The notes: generated by a model not told the origin, from the letters alone. A DNA stretch of 64,000 nt from Egaibacter sp046050465 (GCA_046050465.1 JBJOPS010000050.1:73254-137253), one strand, 5' to 3'. Shown: positions 52,633 to 61,727, numbered from the stretch's first letter. Translations and numbers: made by a program.

Positions 52633-54641
52633 GAACTCAGCGTTCCGAAGCCGCGCAGACCACCCTTTTTGAGGTGAACCATCAGCAACGAGATGCTGGC
52701 CGGGGTGATGCCGGAGATGCGTGACGCCAGCCCCAGCGTCTCGGGCCGGTAGCGGGCCAGCTTCTGGCGGGCCTCAATAGAGAGCGCCGTGACCTGCATG
52801 TAGTCCAGATCAGCGGGCAGTTTCAGGTTTTCATAATGGGCGGCGCGCTCGATCTCGCCGCGCTGGCGGTCGATATAGCCGGCGTATTTGGCGGCAATCT
52901 CCACCTGCTCCACCACAGTCGCCCCTTCCCTCGCCACTTCCGCAGAGGTAGCTTCTGCCGACAAATCGGCCGCCAAATCTACCGACGCATACCGCCCGCC
53001 ACCCAGGGACATCAGCCCCGCGTAACTCACATCCGGCCGGCGCAGCAGCTCGGCCAAGCTGTATTCGTGGTCAATGGCTTTGCCCAAAACCCGCTCGGCT
53101 TCCGCCGCTTCCAGGTTTTTTGGGCTCACCCAGATCGACCGCAGGCGCTCTGTTTCACGTGAAACAGCGTCCCGTTTGCGGCTGAAAGCGTCCCACCGGG
53201 CGTCGTCCACCAGACCCAGTTGCCGCCCGACTTCGGTCAGGCGCATGTCGGCATTGTCTTCGCGCAGTTGCAGCCGGTACTCGGCCCGGCTGGTGAACAT
53301 GCGGTACGGCTCGGTCACGCCTTTGGTAATCAGGTCGTCCACCAGCACGCCCAGATAAGCCTGGTCTCGCGCGGGCACCCAGGTATCGGATTGCCAGTTC
53401 GTTTTAGCTCCCGCCTGCAGCGCCGCATTCACCCCGGCAAACAGACCCTGCGCCGCCGCCTCTTCATAACCCGTGGTGCCGTTGATCTGCCCGGCAAAAA
53501 ACAGCCCGCCAATGGCCCGCGTCTCAAAGTTGCTCTTCAGGCCCGTCGGGTCAAAGTAGTCGTATTCAATGGCGTAGCCAGGGCGCAGGATGTGAGCGTT
53601 TTCAAGCCCCGCCATCGAACGCACCAGCTCATACTGAATGTCAAACGGCAGGCTGGTCGAAATGCCGTTGGGGTAATACTCGTGCGTGGTCAGGCCTTCG
53701 GGCTCCAGAAAAATCTGGTGGCTTTCCTTGTCAGCAAACCGGTTGATCTTGTCTTCCACGCTTGGGCAGTAGCGCGGGCCCACGCCTTCGATCTTGCCGG
53801 TGAACATCGGGCTGCGGTCAAACCCGGTGCGGATGATGTCGTGTGTGCGCTCATTCGTGTGGGTAATCCAGCACGGCATCTGCGCCGGGTGCATGTTGGC
53901 CCGGCCCATGAAGCTGAACACCGGAATGCCCTTGCCCTCTTCCGTCCCCGTGCCGCCGGGCATCCCGTCTCCGGGTTGCTCGGTGCATTTTGAGAAGTCA
54001 ATCGTCCGGCCATCGATGCGCGGTGGCGTGCCGGTTTTGAGCCGCCCCTGCGGCAGCTTCAACTCTTTGAGCCGCGCCGACAGGCTCACCGCCGGCGGAT
54101 CGCCCGCCCGGCCCGCCGAGTAGTTGTTCAACCCCACATGAATCTTGCCGTCCAGAAACGTGCCCGCCGTCAGCACCACGGCGCGGCTGCGAAACTGCAC
54201 GCCCACCTGGGTCACGGCGCCCACTACACGCTCTCCTGTGCCGGTTGCTTCCACCATCAAGTCGTCCACCGCCTGCTGGAACAGCCACAGATTGGGCTGG
54301 TTTTCCAGCCGGTGCCGGATGGCGGCTTTATAAAGAACACGGTCGGCTTGAGCCCGGGTGGCCCGCACGGCCGGACCCTTGCTGCCGTTCAGAATGCGAA
54401 ACTGGATGCCTGACTCGTCGGTGGCCAGCGCCATGGCGCCGCCCATCGCGTCCACCTCGCGCACCAGATGGCCCTTGCCAATGCCGCCGATGGACGGGTT
54501 GCAGCTCATCTGCCCCAGCGTTTCAATGTTGTGGGAGAGCAGCAGCGTTTTGCAGCCCATGCGGGCAGCCGCGAGTGCGGCTTCGGTTCCGGCGTGGCCG
54601 CCGCCGACCACGATCACGTCAAATTCTTGGGGGTAAAGCAT
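52629..54641 (-). CDS. mnmG: tRNA uridine-34 5-carboxymethylaminomethyl modification enzyme
   Basis: MnmG (GidA) is 670 residues. The FAD-binding motif is VGGGHAGTEAA near residue 12, with later family motifs GTFLDGKIHVG and GQINGTTGYEEAAAQG. With MnmE it makes the cmnm5U modification at the wobble position. An Ala/Glu-rich stretch (LSAEATSAEVAREG) in the C-terminal part makes it longer than E. coli MnmG (629). VSRETERL is encoded by a perfect parS. Confidence 0.97.
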   Translation of the reverse strand: MLYPQEFDVIVVGGGHAGTEAALAAARMGCKTLLLSHNIETLGQMSCNPSIGGIGKGHLVREVDAMGGAMALATDESGIQFRILNGSKGPAVRATRAQADRVLYKAAIRHRLENQPNLWLFQQAVDDLMVEATGTGERVVGAVTQVGVQFRSRAVVLTAGTFLDGKIHVGLNNYSAGRAGDPPAVSLSARLKELKLPQGRLKTGTPPRIDGRTIDFSKCTEQPGDGMPGGTGTEEGKGIPVFSFMGRANMHPAQMPCWITHTNERTHDIIRTGFDRSPMFTGKIEGVGPRYCPSVEDKINRFADKESHQIFLEPEGLTTHEYYPNGISTSLPFDIQYELVRSMAGLENAHILRPGYAIEYDYFDPTGLKSNFETRAIGGLFFAGQINGTTGYEEAAAQGLFAGVNAALQAGAKTNWQSDTWVPARDQAYLGVLVDDLITKGVTEPYRMFTSRAEYRLQLREDNADMRLTEVGRQLGLVDDARWDAFSRKRDAVSRETERLRSIWVSPKNLEAAEAERVLGKAIDHEYSLAELLRRPDVSYAGLMSLGGGRYASVDLAADLSAEATSAEVAREGATVVEQVEIAAKYAGYIDRQRGEIERAAHYENLKLPADLDYMQVTALSIEARQKLARYRPETLGLASRISGITPASISLLMVHLKKGGLRGFGTLSS
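53151..53166. promoter_or_regulatory. parS site (16/16)
   Basis: TGTTTCACGTGAAACA is a perfect canonical parS inside mnmG. With the site in rsmG it marks the origin-proximal partition centre. Confidence 0.95.
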
Positions 54642-54829
54642 ATTGGGAGTGTGCGCACACCATCAGGGTGCGCGATCTGTCTATTTTATCGGTTCCGGAC
54701 AAACAAACCGGGAAAGCCATGCACCCCATGCTGACAGCCGACTATCTCAATCTGGCAACAGGAAATCCCGGCTCTCTGCAAACCCGGCAAGGGCGGCAAG
54801 GGCGGCTTCTTGTTGTCACTTTATGCGGG

Positions 54830-56137
54830 TCAATTGCCAAAAAGGTTTTTCAATTTATCCTTGACCTTGTCGCCCATCGACGCGCCCGCCCCCGTGCCCA
54901 CGCCGGGCATGATGGCCGTGCCAATGGCCGCGCCAATCAACGCCGCGCGGGTGAGCGTGACCTCGGGCGCATCCAGCGTGCCGCCCACCACCAGCGGCAC
55001 ACCCACCGCCTGGCTCATGCTTTTGCCCAAAGCGCCCGCGACCAGGTTCACGTTCACACGGCCACTCAGGGCCTTGTTGGGCGAGACGTTGACGTTGCCC
55101 GTGGCGCTCAGCACGCCCGAGCTGGCCACCAGGTTCACCAGCTGCGCTGCGCGGCCCTGCGTGTTCACCTGGCCGGCCAGTGTGTCCAGCCGGGTTTCAC
55201 CGCCGCGGTTCAGGCCCACGGTTTGCACCGCCTTGGCCAGGTCGATGCCGCGCACCACGGCGTCCTGCACGGTGAATTTGCTTTGCGTCTGCACGGCGTC
55301 AGCCAGCGCGGCCAGATTCACCGCCTTGGCAGACAGCGTGGTGCTGGCTTGCAGCCGCCCGCTCAACGGGCTGGCGCTAGCGGCACCGGCCAGCAAGGCG
55401 GCCATTTCCACATCGCGCGTTTCCAGCTGCCCTTTCAGGCTGAAAGGTGCGCCCGCCTGCACGGCGGGCGTCAGCTGGATTGGGCCTTTGATGGTGCCGC
55501 CGCCCAGGTTGATCACCACGTTCCAGCCTTCGCTGCCCCGCTCCACGCGCGCTTTTGTGCCGTGAAACTGGCCTTTGACCACGTCCACCGACACGTCATC
55601 CGGGAAGCCGTCGGCGCCCAGGCCAGCCTTGGCGTTAATGGTGGAGGCCACACCTTTGGTGTTCACCCAGGTCACCTCGTCCAGCACCACGTTTTGCGGA
55701 ATCAGTGCCATTTTGGATGTTATTTCGGCCTCTGGCCCTTGTCTACCGGGCACGGAGCGCTCTTTTTTTTGTAGCGAAGCGGCCAGGCCTTCCACCGCCG
55801 TCTGCGAAATGGTGGCCTTGCGCACCAGCACGGTTGCCACCTCCAGCCGCCCGGCCATCAGGCCAGTGAGGGCGGGGCGCACTTCCAGACGCTCCAGCGC
55901 CAGCGCGGGCCGTGTCTGCACCCCGGCGCCCAGCACCACCACCGCCGGCAACGGCCACACGCTCACATCCAGAGCGGCCAGTTTCACCGGCACGCCCAGC
56001 GCGGCACTGGCCTGTGCCTGCACGCGCGTGCGAAAGTCTTCCGTGCCGATCCAGTGCCGCAAACCATACGCCGCGGCCAGCACCAGCAGCACCAGGCCCG
56101 CCAAAATGGCCGCCGCCAACAAGAAAAATCGTTTCAT
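54830..56137 (-). CDS. AsmA-family protein
   Basis: The product is 435 residues from the ATG at 56137 (MKRFFLLAAAILAGLVLL); an ATG eight codons earlier is possible. One N-terminal membrane anchor is followed by AsmA-type repeats (ATISQTAVEGL, TLSAKAVNLAAL, LSGRVNVNLVAGAL). It ends with a Gly-rich hydrophobic tail (AALIGAAIGTAIMPGVGTGAG). AsmA-like proteins bridge lipids between membranes. The segment KKERSVPGRQGPEAEITSK lies over a degenerate dispersed repeat. Confidence 0.82.
   Translation of the reverse strand: MKRFFLLAAAILAGLVLLVLAAAYGLRHWIGTEDFRTRVQAQASAALGVPVKLAALDVSVWPLPAVVVLGAGVQTRPALALERLEVRPALTGLMAGRLEVATVLVRKATISQTAVEGLAASLQKKERSVPGRQGPEAEITSKMALIPQNVVLDEVTWVNTKGVASTINAKAGLGADGFPDDVSVDVVKGQFHGTKARVERGSEGWNVVINLGGGTIKGPIQLTPAVQAGAPFSLKGQLETRDVEMAALLAGAASASPLSGRLQASTTLSAKAVNLAALADAVQTQSKFTVQDAVVRGIDLAKAVQTVGLNRGGETRLDTLAGQVNTQGRAAQLVNLVASSGVLSATGNVNVSPNKALSGRVNVNLVAGALGKSMSQAVGVPLVVGGTLDAPEVTLTRAALIGAAIGTAIMPGVGTGAGASMGDKVKDKLKNLFGN
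55727..55775 (-). repeat. dispersed hairpin repeat, degenerate copy (in AsmA-like gene)
   Basis: The plus strand has GGCCTCTGGCCCTTGTCTA, then TCTTTTTTTTGTAGC, at the spacing of the reverse-complement consensus, with about two thirds of bases matching. It is translated in frame. Confidence 0.4.
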
Positions 56138-56222
56138 GGCACCATTCTGCCCGGATGACACACCCGTGCTCTCCCATATTTAATTCTGCATTTTTTCCCC
56201 GAATACCGAAAGAGACAATTCC

Positions 56223-56831
56223 ATGAAACTGTATTACTCCCCCGGCGCCTGTTCGCTGTCTGCCCACATCGCCATGCACGAGGCCGGTCTGCCGTTTGAA
56301 GCCATCCCCGCCCCGACCAAGACCCACCAACTGCCCGACGGCACCGATTACTACACCATCAACCCGCTGGGTTACGTGCCCTACCTGACGCTGGACAACG
56401 GCAAAAGCCTGCACGAAGGCCCGGCCATCGTGCAATACATCGCCGACCAGGTGCCCGGCAAGAATCTGGCGCCCGCCAACGGTACTTACGAGCGCTACAA
56501 GCTGCAGGAGTGGCTGACCTTCATCGGCACCGAGCTGCACAAGACGTTCTCGCCGCTGTTCGCGCCCACCACCCCCGACGAGACCAAGGCCGCGTCCGTC
56601 ACCAAACTACAAAACCGACTGAAATGGGTGAACGGCGAGTTGGCCGGCAAGCAATACCTGATGGGCGACACCTTCACTGTGGCCGATGGTTACCTGTTCA
56701 CCGTGACCAACTGGGCCAGCCGCGTCGGTGTGGACCTGACGCCGTTTGCCAACCTGCTGGCCTACCGCACGCGCGTGGGCGCGCGCCCGGCCGTGATCGC
56801 GGCGATGAAGGCGGAAGGCCTGATCAAGTAA
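56223..56831 (+). CDS. glutathione S-transferase, beta class
   Basis: This 202-residue protein begins MKLYYSPGACSLSAHI with the beta-class catalytic Cys10, the cis-Pro of LGYVPYL and the glutathione-binding LHEGPAIVQYIAD. The C-terminal half has TFTVADGYLFTVTNW. It matches Proteus and E. coli GstA in length and motifs. It handles electrophiles and oxidative damage. A strong terminator follows. Confidence 0.92.
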   Translation: MKLYYSPGACSLSAHIAMHEAGLPFEAIPAPTKTHQLPDGTDYYTINPLGYVPYLTLDNGKSLHEGPAIVQYIADQVPGKNLAPANGTYERYKLQEWLTFIGTELHKTFSPLFAPTTPDETKAASVTKLQNRLKWVNGELAGKQYLMGDTFTVADGYLFTVTNWASRVGVDLTPFANLLAYRTRVGARPAVIAAMKAEGLIK

Positions 56832-56851
56832 AGACCCACCGGAAATGAAAG

Positions 56852-56887
56852 AAGGGCCACGCCCTCTTCACAGAGGACCTGGCCCTT
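56852..56887 (+). terminator. terminator hairpin after GST gene
   Basis: AAGGGCCA pairs with TGGCCCTT, with an inner CCTCT-TCAC-AGAGG stem. Little U run follows, so efficiency is uncertain. It also faces the small Cys-rich gene from the other side. Confidence 0.65.
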
Positions 56888-56913
56888 GCTCAGCGCCTAA
56901 TCAGGCGCACCGC

Positions 56914-57042
56914 TTACATGCAACAGGGAAGACCGATGCAGCACACGGCACCGGCGATGCAGCATGCTCCGGCCGCCAGGGCTGAAGCGGACGTGCCAAA
57001 CAGTGCCACGGCAGAAAAAACTTTCAAAAGTCTTGTTTTCAT
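56914..57042 (-). CDS. small exported Cys-rich protein (42 residues)
   Basis: The ATG is at 57042 with GAGAGA upstream. The 42-residue product has a signal peptide (MKTRLLKVFSAVALFGTSA, cleavage near SALAA). The tiny mature part has three Cys pairs (27-28, 34-35, 40-41: ACCIAGAVCCIGLPCCM). That spacing suggests metal or disulfide chemistry. It is 31 bp downstream of another Cys-rich gene and less than 500 bp from copA, so binding of copper in the periplasm is a plausible inference. I do not recognise the family. Confidence 0.6.
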   Translation of the reverse strand: MKTRLLKVFSAVALFGTSASALAAGACCIAGAVCCIGLPCCM

Positions 57043-57073
57043 ATATCTCTCGCGAAAAAGTAAAAAAAAGGAA

Positions 57074-57379
57074 TCAAGCAAGCTGACCGGCAAGGGTCGG
57101 TGGACGCCAGATTTCTTCAACGTGGTTTGAACAAACACTGCGCTGCAGGCTACCGGGGCCGGTGCTGCGGGTGTTCGATGGCGGCTGCGGTGCAACACCT
57201 GCGCCAGGGGTGGCAATGGGTACGCAGGTGCTGCAGGAAAACTGGGCACTGGCAACCACACAGCAAGGTTGCCGGTCTGCACAACAGCCCATCAACGCCG
57301 CTGTGGACGCCCCGAACGACTGCCACAACATCGCGAAAGCAAGAATTGCCTTGAGCAGTGTGCGGAAAACTTTCGTCAT
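57074..57379 (-). CDS. small exported Cys-rich protein (101 residues)
   Basis: This 101-residue protein has an N-terminal signal sequence (MTKVFRTLLKAILAFAMLWQ...). Cysteines occur at 32, 33, 39, 40, 49, 52 and 83 (CCADRQPCC...CSTC). The rest is Pro/Ser/Thr-rich. It is immediately upstream of the 42-residue gene and in the same direction. Together with copA and a CopZ-like gene it suggests a periplasmic copper-handling pair. No family is recognised. The Shine-Dalgarno sequence is weak. Confidence 0.5.
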   Translation of the reverse strand: MTKVFRTLLKAILAFAMLWQSFGASTAALMGCCADRQPCCVVASAQFSCSTCVPIATPGAGVAPQPPSNTRSTGPGSLQRSVCSNHVEEIWRPPTLAGQLA

Positions 57380-57440
57380 TTCAGGTGGTGTGTTTGCGGG
57401 GTTGCATGCATGTCATGGCAATTTCCTGATACGTTCACCA

Positions 57441-57494
57441 CTATACATTTAATAGCTGTTTGCGCATATCAGACAAGGGCTGACGGCACTTTTT
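57441..57494 (+). repeat. dispersed hairpin repeat, copy 8
   Basis: CTATACATTTAATAGC, TGTTTGCGCATATCA, GACAAGGGCTGACGGCA, CTTTT. It lies between copA (ending 57508) and the Cys-rich genes. Confidence 0.8.
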
Positions 57495-57507
57495 ATGCTT
57501 ATTAGCC

Positions 57508-59724
57508 TCATTTCCGGGGCTTCCAGCGTTTGAGCAACAGCGCATTGCTCATCACGCTGACCGAGCTCATCGCCATGGCGGCCCCAGCCATCACCGGGTT
57601 CAGGTGGCCGAGTGCCGCCAGAGGAATGCCGGCTGCGTTGTAGAAAAAAGCCCAGAACAGGTTTTGCCGGATCTTGGCCACCGTGCGGTCTGAAATCTCC
57701 AGCGCAGCAGCTACCAGCAGCGGGTCGCCACGCATCAGCGTGATGCCCGCAGCGTGCATCGCCACGTCAGTGCCATTGCCCATGGCCATGCCCACGTCGG
57801 CTGCGGCCAGCGCAGGTGCGTCGTTTACACCGTCGCCCACCATCGCAACCGTGTGGCCACCTTCTTTCAGCACCACCACACGGGCCGCCTTGTCGCCCGG
57901 CAGTACCTCGGCCATCACTTCGCCCTCTTCAGGCCGCAGGCCCAGGCGGCGAGCCATTGCTTCAGCGGCCCCTTTGTTGTCGCCAGAGATCATGACGGTC
58001 TTGATGCCCCGCGCACGCAAGGCCGCCAGCGCCTCTTTGGCGCCCGGCTTGGGCTCATCACCAAAGGCCATCAGGGCGCGCAGCGTCAAACCCTCCGTCG
58101 TCCGTTCGGCCAGTGCTGAAACGGTAGCGCCCTGCAACTGCAACTCAGCCGCCCGATCAGCCAGCGAACGCACATCTACGCCCAGTTCGTCCATCCAGCG
58201 CAGGCTGCCAATCAGAAAGCTGCGAACGCCCACTTCCCCTTCGCTGCCCCGTCCAGGTACGGCGCGCACATTGTCGGGGCTTTCAAAGGCGAGGTTTTTT
58301 TCCTTTGCCGCCAACACCACCGCACGTGCCAGCGGGTGCTCGCTGCCGCTTTGCAGGCTGGCCGCCACGCGCAGCAGTTCGGCTTCATCCATGCCAGCGG
58401 CAACCGACAACGCGGTCAGCTCGGGCTTGCCCACGGTCAACGTGCCGGTTTTATCAAAGGCCACTACGTCCACTTTGTGCGCCAGTTCCAGCGCCTGCGC
58501 GTCCTTGATCAAAATGCCATGTTTCGCGGCCACACCGGTACCGGCCATGATGGCCGCAGGCGTGGCCAGGCCCAGTGCACACGGGCAGGCAATCACCAGC
58601 ACAGACACCGCGTGGATCACTGCCAATTCGAACGTGTGGCCGGTCAGCCACCAGCCCAGCAGCGTGACTGCCGCCAGCACCAGCACCACGGGCACAAACA
58701 CCGCGCTCACCTGATCGACCAGCCGCTGGATCGGTGCCTTGGCTGCCTGCGCGTCTTCCACCAGGCGGATGATGCGCGAGAGCACGGTTTCGCCACCCAC
58801 CGCGCCCACCTGCATCACCACGCGGCCGTCACCATTGATGGAGCCGCCCGTGAGCGCCCCGCCAGTGTCCTTGGCCACCGGCAGGGGCTCACCGGTCAGC
58901 ATGGATTCGTCCACCTGGGTGTGCCCTTCCAGCAGCATGCCATCCACCGGAAACCGCTCACCGGGTTTGACCACCAGCCGGTCACCCACCAGCACCTCGG
59001 CCACCGGCACGTCCACCTCACCATCAAGGCCCATCAGATGCGCCACGTCGGGCCGCAGCGCATGCAGGGCACGGATGGCTGCCGTGGTCTGGCGCTTGGC
59101 CCTCGCCTCCAGCCACTTGCCCAGCATCACCAGCGTGATCACCACGGCTGAGCCCTCAAAGTACAGGTGCACCATGACATCGGGCTCGGCCGTCAGCCAC
59201 AACCACATCGATAACAACCAGCCGGCCGTGGTGCCAATGGCTACCAGCAGATCCATGTTGCCGGTGAGCGCCTTGAGCGCGCTCCAGCCCACCTTATAGA
59301 AACGCGCCCCCAGAATGAACTGCACCGGCGTTGCCAGCAAAAACTGCCAGATCGGAGCCAGCATCCAGTGCTTGCCCAGCAAATCACCGATCATCGGCAG
59401 CACCAACGGCGCAGACAGCGCCAGGCCCACCGCCACGGGCATGAACCCGGTCCACGCAGAAGCGTCCTCCTCCATCACGGCGGCATCGGCGGCGCGGGGT
59501 TCGTAACCCGCATCACGCACGGCACGGCGCAGGCGCGCATCCAGGTTGTCGCCCGGCGCCACCACGATGCGTGCCGATTCAGTAGCCAGGTTCACTGTGG
59601 CCTCCTGCACGCCGGGCACTTTTTTAAGGGCTTTTTCGACGCGGCTCACACACGACGCGCAGGTCATGCCGCCAATGCCGATATCAATCGCTGATGGGGA
59701 TAAAGTGGTAATGCTCATGTTCAC
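57508..59724 (-). CDS. copA: copper(I)-translocating P1B-type ATPase
   Basis: This 738-residue protein has one N-terminal HMA domain (GMTCASC at 19-25), membrane CPC (IACPCALGLATP), DKTGTLT, the SEHP locus (SGSEHPLARAV), TGEPLPV and GDGVNDAPALAAADVG. The last two membrane segments carry the YN and MSSVSVMSNAL residues typical of Cu(I) pumps. It exports copper to the periplasm. The divergent CopZ-like gene lies 72 bp from its start. CueR-type control is likely, but I could not identify a clear palindrome. Confidence 0.96.
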   Translation of the reverse strand: MNMSITTLSPSAIDIGIGGMTCASCVSRVEKALKKVPGVQEATVNLATESARIVVAPGDNLDARLRRAVRDAGYEPRAADAAVMEEDASAWTGFMPVAVGLALSAPLVLPMIGDLLGKHWMLAPIWQFLLATPVQFILGARFYKVGWSALKALTGNMDLLVAIGTTAGWLLSMWLWLTAEPDVMVHLYFEGSAVVITLVMLGKWLEARAKRQTTAAIRALHALRPDVAHLMGLDGEVDVPVAEVLVGDRLVVKPGERFPVDGMLLEGHTQVDESMLTGEPLPVAKDTGGALTGGSINGDGRVVMQVGAVGGETVLSRIIRLVEDAQAAKAPIQRLVDQVSAVFVPVVLVLAAVTLLGWWLTGHTFELAVIHAVSVLVIACPCALGLATPAAIMAGTGVAAKHGILIKDAQALELAHKVDVVAFDKTGTLTVGKPELTALSVAAGMDEAELLRVAASLQSGSEHPLARAVVLAAKEKNLAFESPDNVRAVPGRGSEGEVGVRSFLIGSLRWMDELGVDVRSLADRAAELQLQGATVSALAERTTEGLTLRALMAFGDEPKPGAKEALAALRARGIKTVMISGDNKGAAEAMARRLGLRPEEGEVMAEVLPGDKAARVVVLKEGGHTVAMVGDGVNDAPALAAADVGMAMGNGTDVAMHAAGITLMRGDPLLVAAALEISDRTVAKIRQNLFWAFFYNAAGIPLAALGHLNPVMAGAAMAMSSVSVMSNALLLKRWKPRK

Positions 59725-59796
59725 AGCGTAATGGTTTCCATCATGGCATGGCCCAGACTATGCTCTGTTTAACGCGATTACCCGAGGAAATAAACC

Positions 59797-59994
59797 ATGA
59801 ACCAGACCTTCAGCGTCACCGGCATGACCTGTGGCCACTGCGAAAAAGCCGTTACCCGGGCCGTCAAGCAGGCCGACTCACAGGCTGACGTCAAGATTGA
59901 CCGCACCCAGAATCTGGTGCAGATCGAGTCGGCCCAGCCACGCGAGACGCTGGCCAGGGCCATTGCCGAAGAAGGTTATGCCGTCGCAGCCTGA
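59797..59994 (+). CDS. CopZ-like copper chaperone (HMA domain)
   Basis: This 65-residue single HMA domain has the metal-binding GMTCGHC (9-15) and the ferredoxin-like fold pattern (AVTRAVKQADSQADVKID). It should pass Cu(I) to CopA in the cytoplasm. It is divergent from copA with 72 bp between start codons, so a shared regulator is likely. Confidence 0.93.
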   Translation: MNQTFSVTGMTCGHCEKAVTRAVKQADSQADVKIDRTQNLVQIESAQPRETLARAIAEEGYAVAA

Positions 59995-60174
59995 AGGCAG
60001 CGCCCCCAGGGGGCAACACCGTCGACCCAATGTATGAATATCAGCGAATCAAAGAGCCAAACTTTACAAACTCTTATCGAACAGCCATTCAGCAGATACA
60101 CAATACGCGCAAACTTGCCCCAACCTGATGCCGTCTGCAGGCACTCGGGCCTTTTAACTGAAAAGGAAGTGCAC

Positions 60175-60654
60175 ATGAAATCCGTATTTAAACCCCTGTT
60201 CATGGCCGGTTTGCTCATCACCCTTGGCCTCACAGCTGGTGCGCAAGGCATCACCCATGAAGACAACATGCGCCATCATGGCCACAAGGATCCGGCCAAG
60301 ATGCAACAAATGATGGCCAGACATCAGGACAATCTGAAGGCCAAGCTCAAACTCGCACCCGCCCAAGAAGCGGCATGGGTCAGCTATACCGGCGCCATGA
60401 AACCGCCAGCAACACCCATGGCAGCGTATCCTGACCGTGCAGCCATGGAAAAAATGACCACCCCCGAACGCATCGACCTGATGAAAACCATGCACGCCAC
60501 ACGGGGCGCCGAGATGAATAAACGTGCCGACGCCACCCAGGCGTTCTACGCCACCCTGAGCGCAGACCAAAAAAAGGTGTTTGATGCCGAGCACCTGCGC
60601 CATGGCAACAAACGTGGTCGCCACCATGGCAACAGCATGACCGGCACACACTGA
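60175..60654 (+). CDS. LTXXQ/Spy-like periplasmic protein
   Basis: The product is 159 residues from the ATG at 60175, preceded by AAAAGGAAG. A signal peptide (about 1-24, ending TAGAQG) is followed by a His-rich helical protein with two LTxxQ-like motifs (LKLAPAQEAAW and LSADQKKVFD) and a His-rich tail (HGNKRGRHHGN). Spy and CpxP relatives act as periplasmic chaperones or metal-stress sensors. Its place next to copper genes fits a copper-stress role. Confidence 0.85.
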   Translation: MKSVFKPLFMAGLLITLGLTAGAQGITHEDNMRHHGHKDPAKMQQMMARHQDNLKAKLKLAPAQEAAWVSYTGAMKPPATPMAAYPDRAAMEKMTTPERIDLMKTMHATRGAEMNKRADATQAFYATLSADQKKVFDAEHLRHGNKRGRHHGNSMTGTH

Positions 60655-60663
60655 GCCGGGTCA

Positions 60664-60680
60664 CCACGCCGCAGGCGTGG
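60664..60680. terminator. hairpin after the Spy-like gene
   Basis: CCACGCC and GGCGTGG pair around GCA. No T run follows. Confidence 0.4.
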
Positions 60681-60688
60681 GCACACCT

Positions 60689-61066
60689 TCAAAACCGGAC
60701 AGTAAATGACAACCCCAGCGTGGTCGGTGAAACATGCGGCACGTTGGGCAGTAACAGCATATGCGCCTCGCCCCAGCTAAACGGCATGGAAGCGCTTACG
60801 CCTCCAAACAAATTCGCCGAATTTCTATACCCGGTAATCACACCGCCAAAAACCCCCAGCTTCACCGGGCCTACCGATAAAGGTCGCCAGCCATACATGG
60901 CGTATACGCTGGTCTTGCCAAGACTGTTTTCCAGAATGCCCGCCCCCATCATGGCAGATGAGCCTTCTTTTTCCCCGCTACAAAAAACCCCTAAACCGGG
61001 TGTTTGTGACTGGAAACCTGCGCTGTCGTGAATGGCAGCAACGTGAATGTGGGGGAGACAATCCAT
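60689..61066 (-). pseudogene. probable remnant of an outer-membrane barrel-like protein
   Basis: The 125 residues read NSLGKTSVYAMYGWRPLSVG, then VKLGVFGGVITGY, and end SFTVRF with a terminal Phe, as in small outer-membrane or exported barrel proteins. The part upstream (IHDSAGFQSQTPGLGV) also fits that fold. There is no signal peptide: an in-frame TGA lies just 15 bases upstream of the first ATG, and NERD1 ends 49 bp upstream. I read it as a gene that has lost its 5' end. It could still be an expressed cytoplasmic protein, but that seems unlikely. Confidence 0.45.
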
Positions 61067-61115
61067 AGCGTGGGGAAACGGAAATCAGCTGTATTTTCGA
61101 AACCCTGCGGTTATA

Positions 61116-61727
61116 TCATGCCGCCCCGTGCGGTTTATGCGATGCACGCAAAAACTCGGCCAGCCGGTGGCGCGGGTCCGGACTCAGCATACCGTGCCGG
61201 TCCGGCCGGCCGGCGCACTCCTGCACGTGCGCACATACCCGGCTGGGCACCTGATCGGCGTTGCACACGACCGACAGCGCCCCGCCGGATGGCCACTCAA
61301 TCGTGCCCTTGTCAGGCACCGCCACCAGCACCGCAATCTCCACCCGATTGGAAAACCCCGGCTGCTTGACCTTTTTGTCCAGAAACCGCTTGAACGCCGC
61401 CGCCTGCGCAAACACCCGCTCAATGGGGGACGGCATCTCCACCGCCTGGCTGTTGCGCCAGCGCAGCCACTGCCCGTCAAAGCGCACCTGCAGCCCGCCC
61501 AGCACACTCTGGCAATCCACAATGACCATGCCATAGGGGTGTATTACCAGATGATCGATCTGCACCTCAATATCGCCCGAGCTCAAGCGCAGGCCGCTCA
61601 GCGCGTCAATGCCTTCACTGGCGCCAAACGCGCGGCGCAGGTAGTACGTCATCTGCTCCTGCGCCCGATGCACCGCCAACGTGTCTGCGTTCTGGCTTTC
61701 GAACGAGTCCAACTCCTTGAAGATCAT
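61116..61727 (-). CDS. NERD-domain protein, short form
   Basis: This 203-residue protein has a NERD (nuclease-related) domain: LDSFESQNADTLAVHRAQEQ, then IDHLVIHPYGMVIVDCQS with the catalytic-like D/Q pair, and WPSGGALSVVCNADQVPSRV. It ends after HKPHGAA, where the second NERD protein in this window continues for about 90 residues with zinc fingers. Function is unknown; DNA processing is inferred from the fold. Asp-Cys-Gln replaces the more usual Glu-Ser-Lys at the core motif, so nuclease activity is doubtful. Confidence 0.8.
   Translation of the reverse strand: MIFKELDSFESQNADTLAVHRAQEQMTYYLRRAFGASEGIDALSGLRLSSGDIEVQIDHLVIHPYGMVIVDCQSVLGGLQVRFDGQWLRWRNSQAVEMPSPIERVFAQAAAFKRFLDKKVKQPGFSNRVEIAVLVAVPDKGTIEWPSGGALSVVCNADQVPSRVCAHVQECAGRPDRHGMLSPDPRHRLAEFLRASHKPHGAA

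Noticed and set aside
59725..59796. CueR/MerR-type operator between copA and the CopZ-like gene
   Set aside because: No convincing dyad with a 19-bp promoter spacer; ATGG-TTT-CCAT is too short to count.
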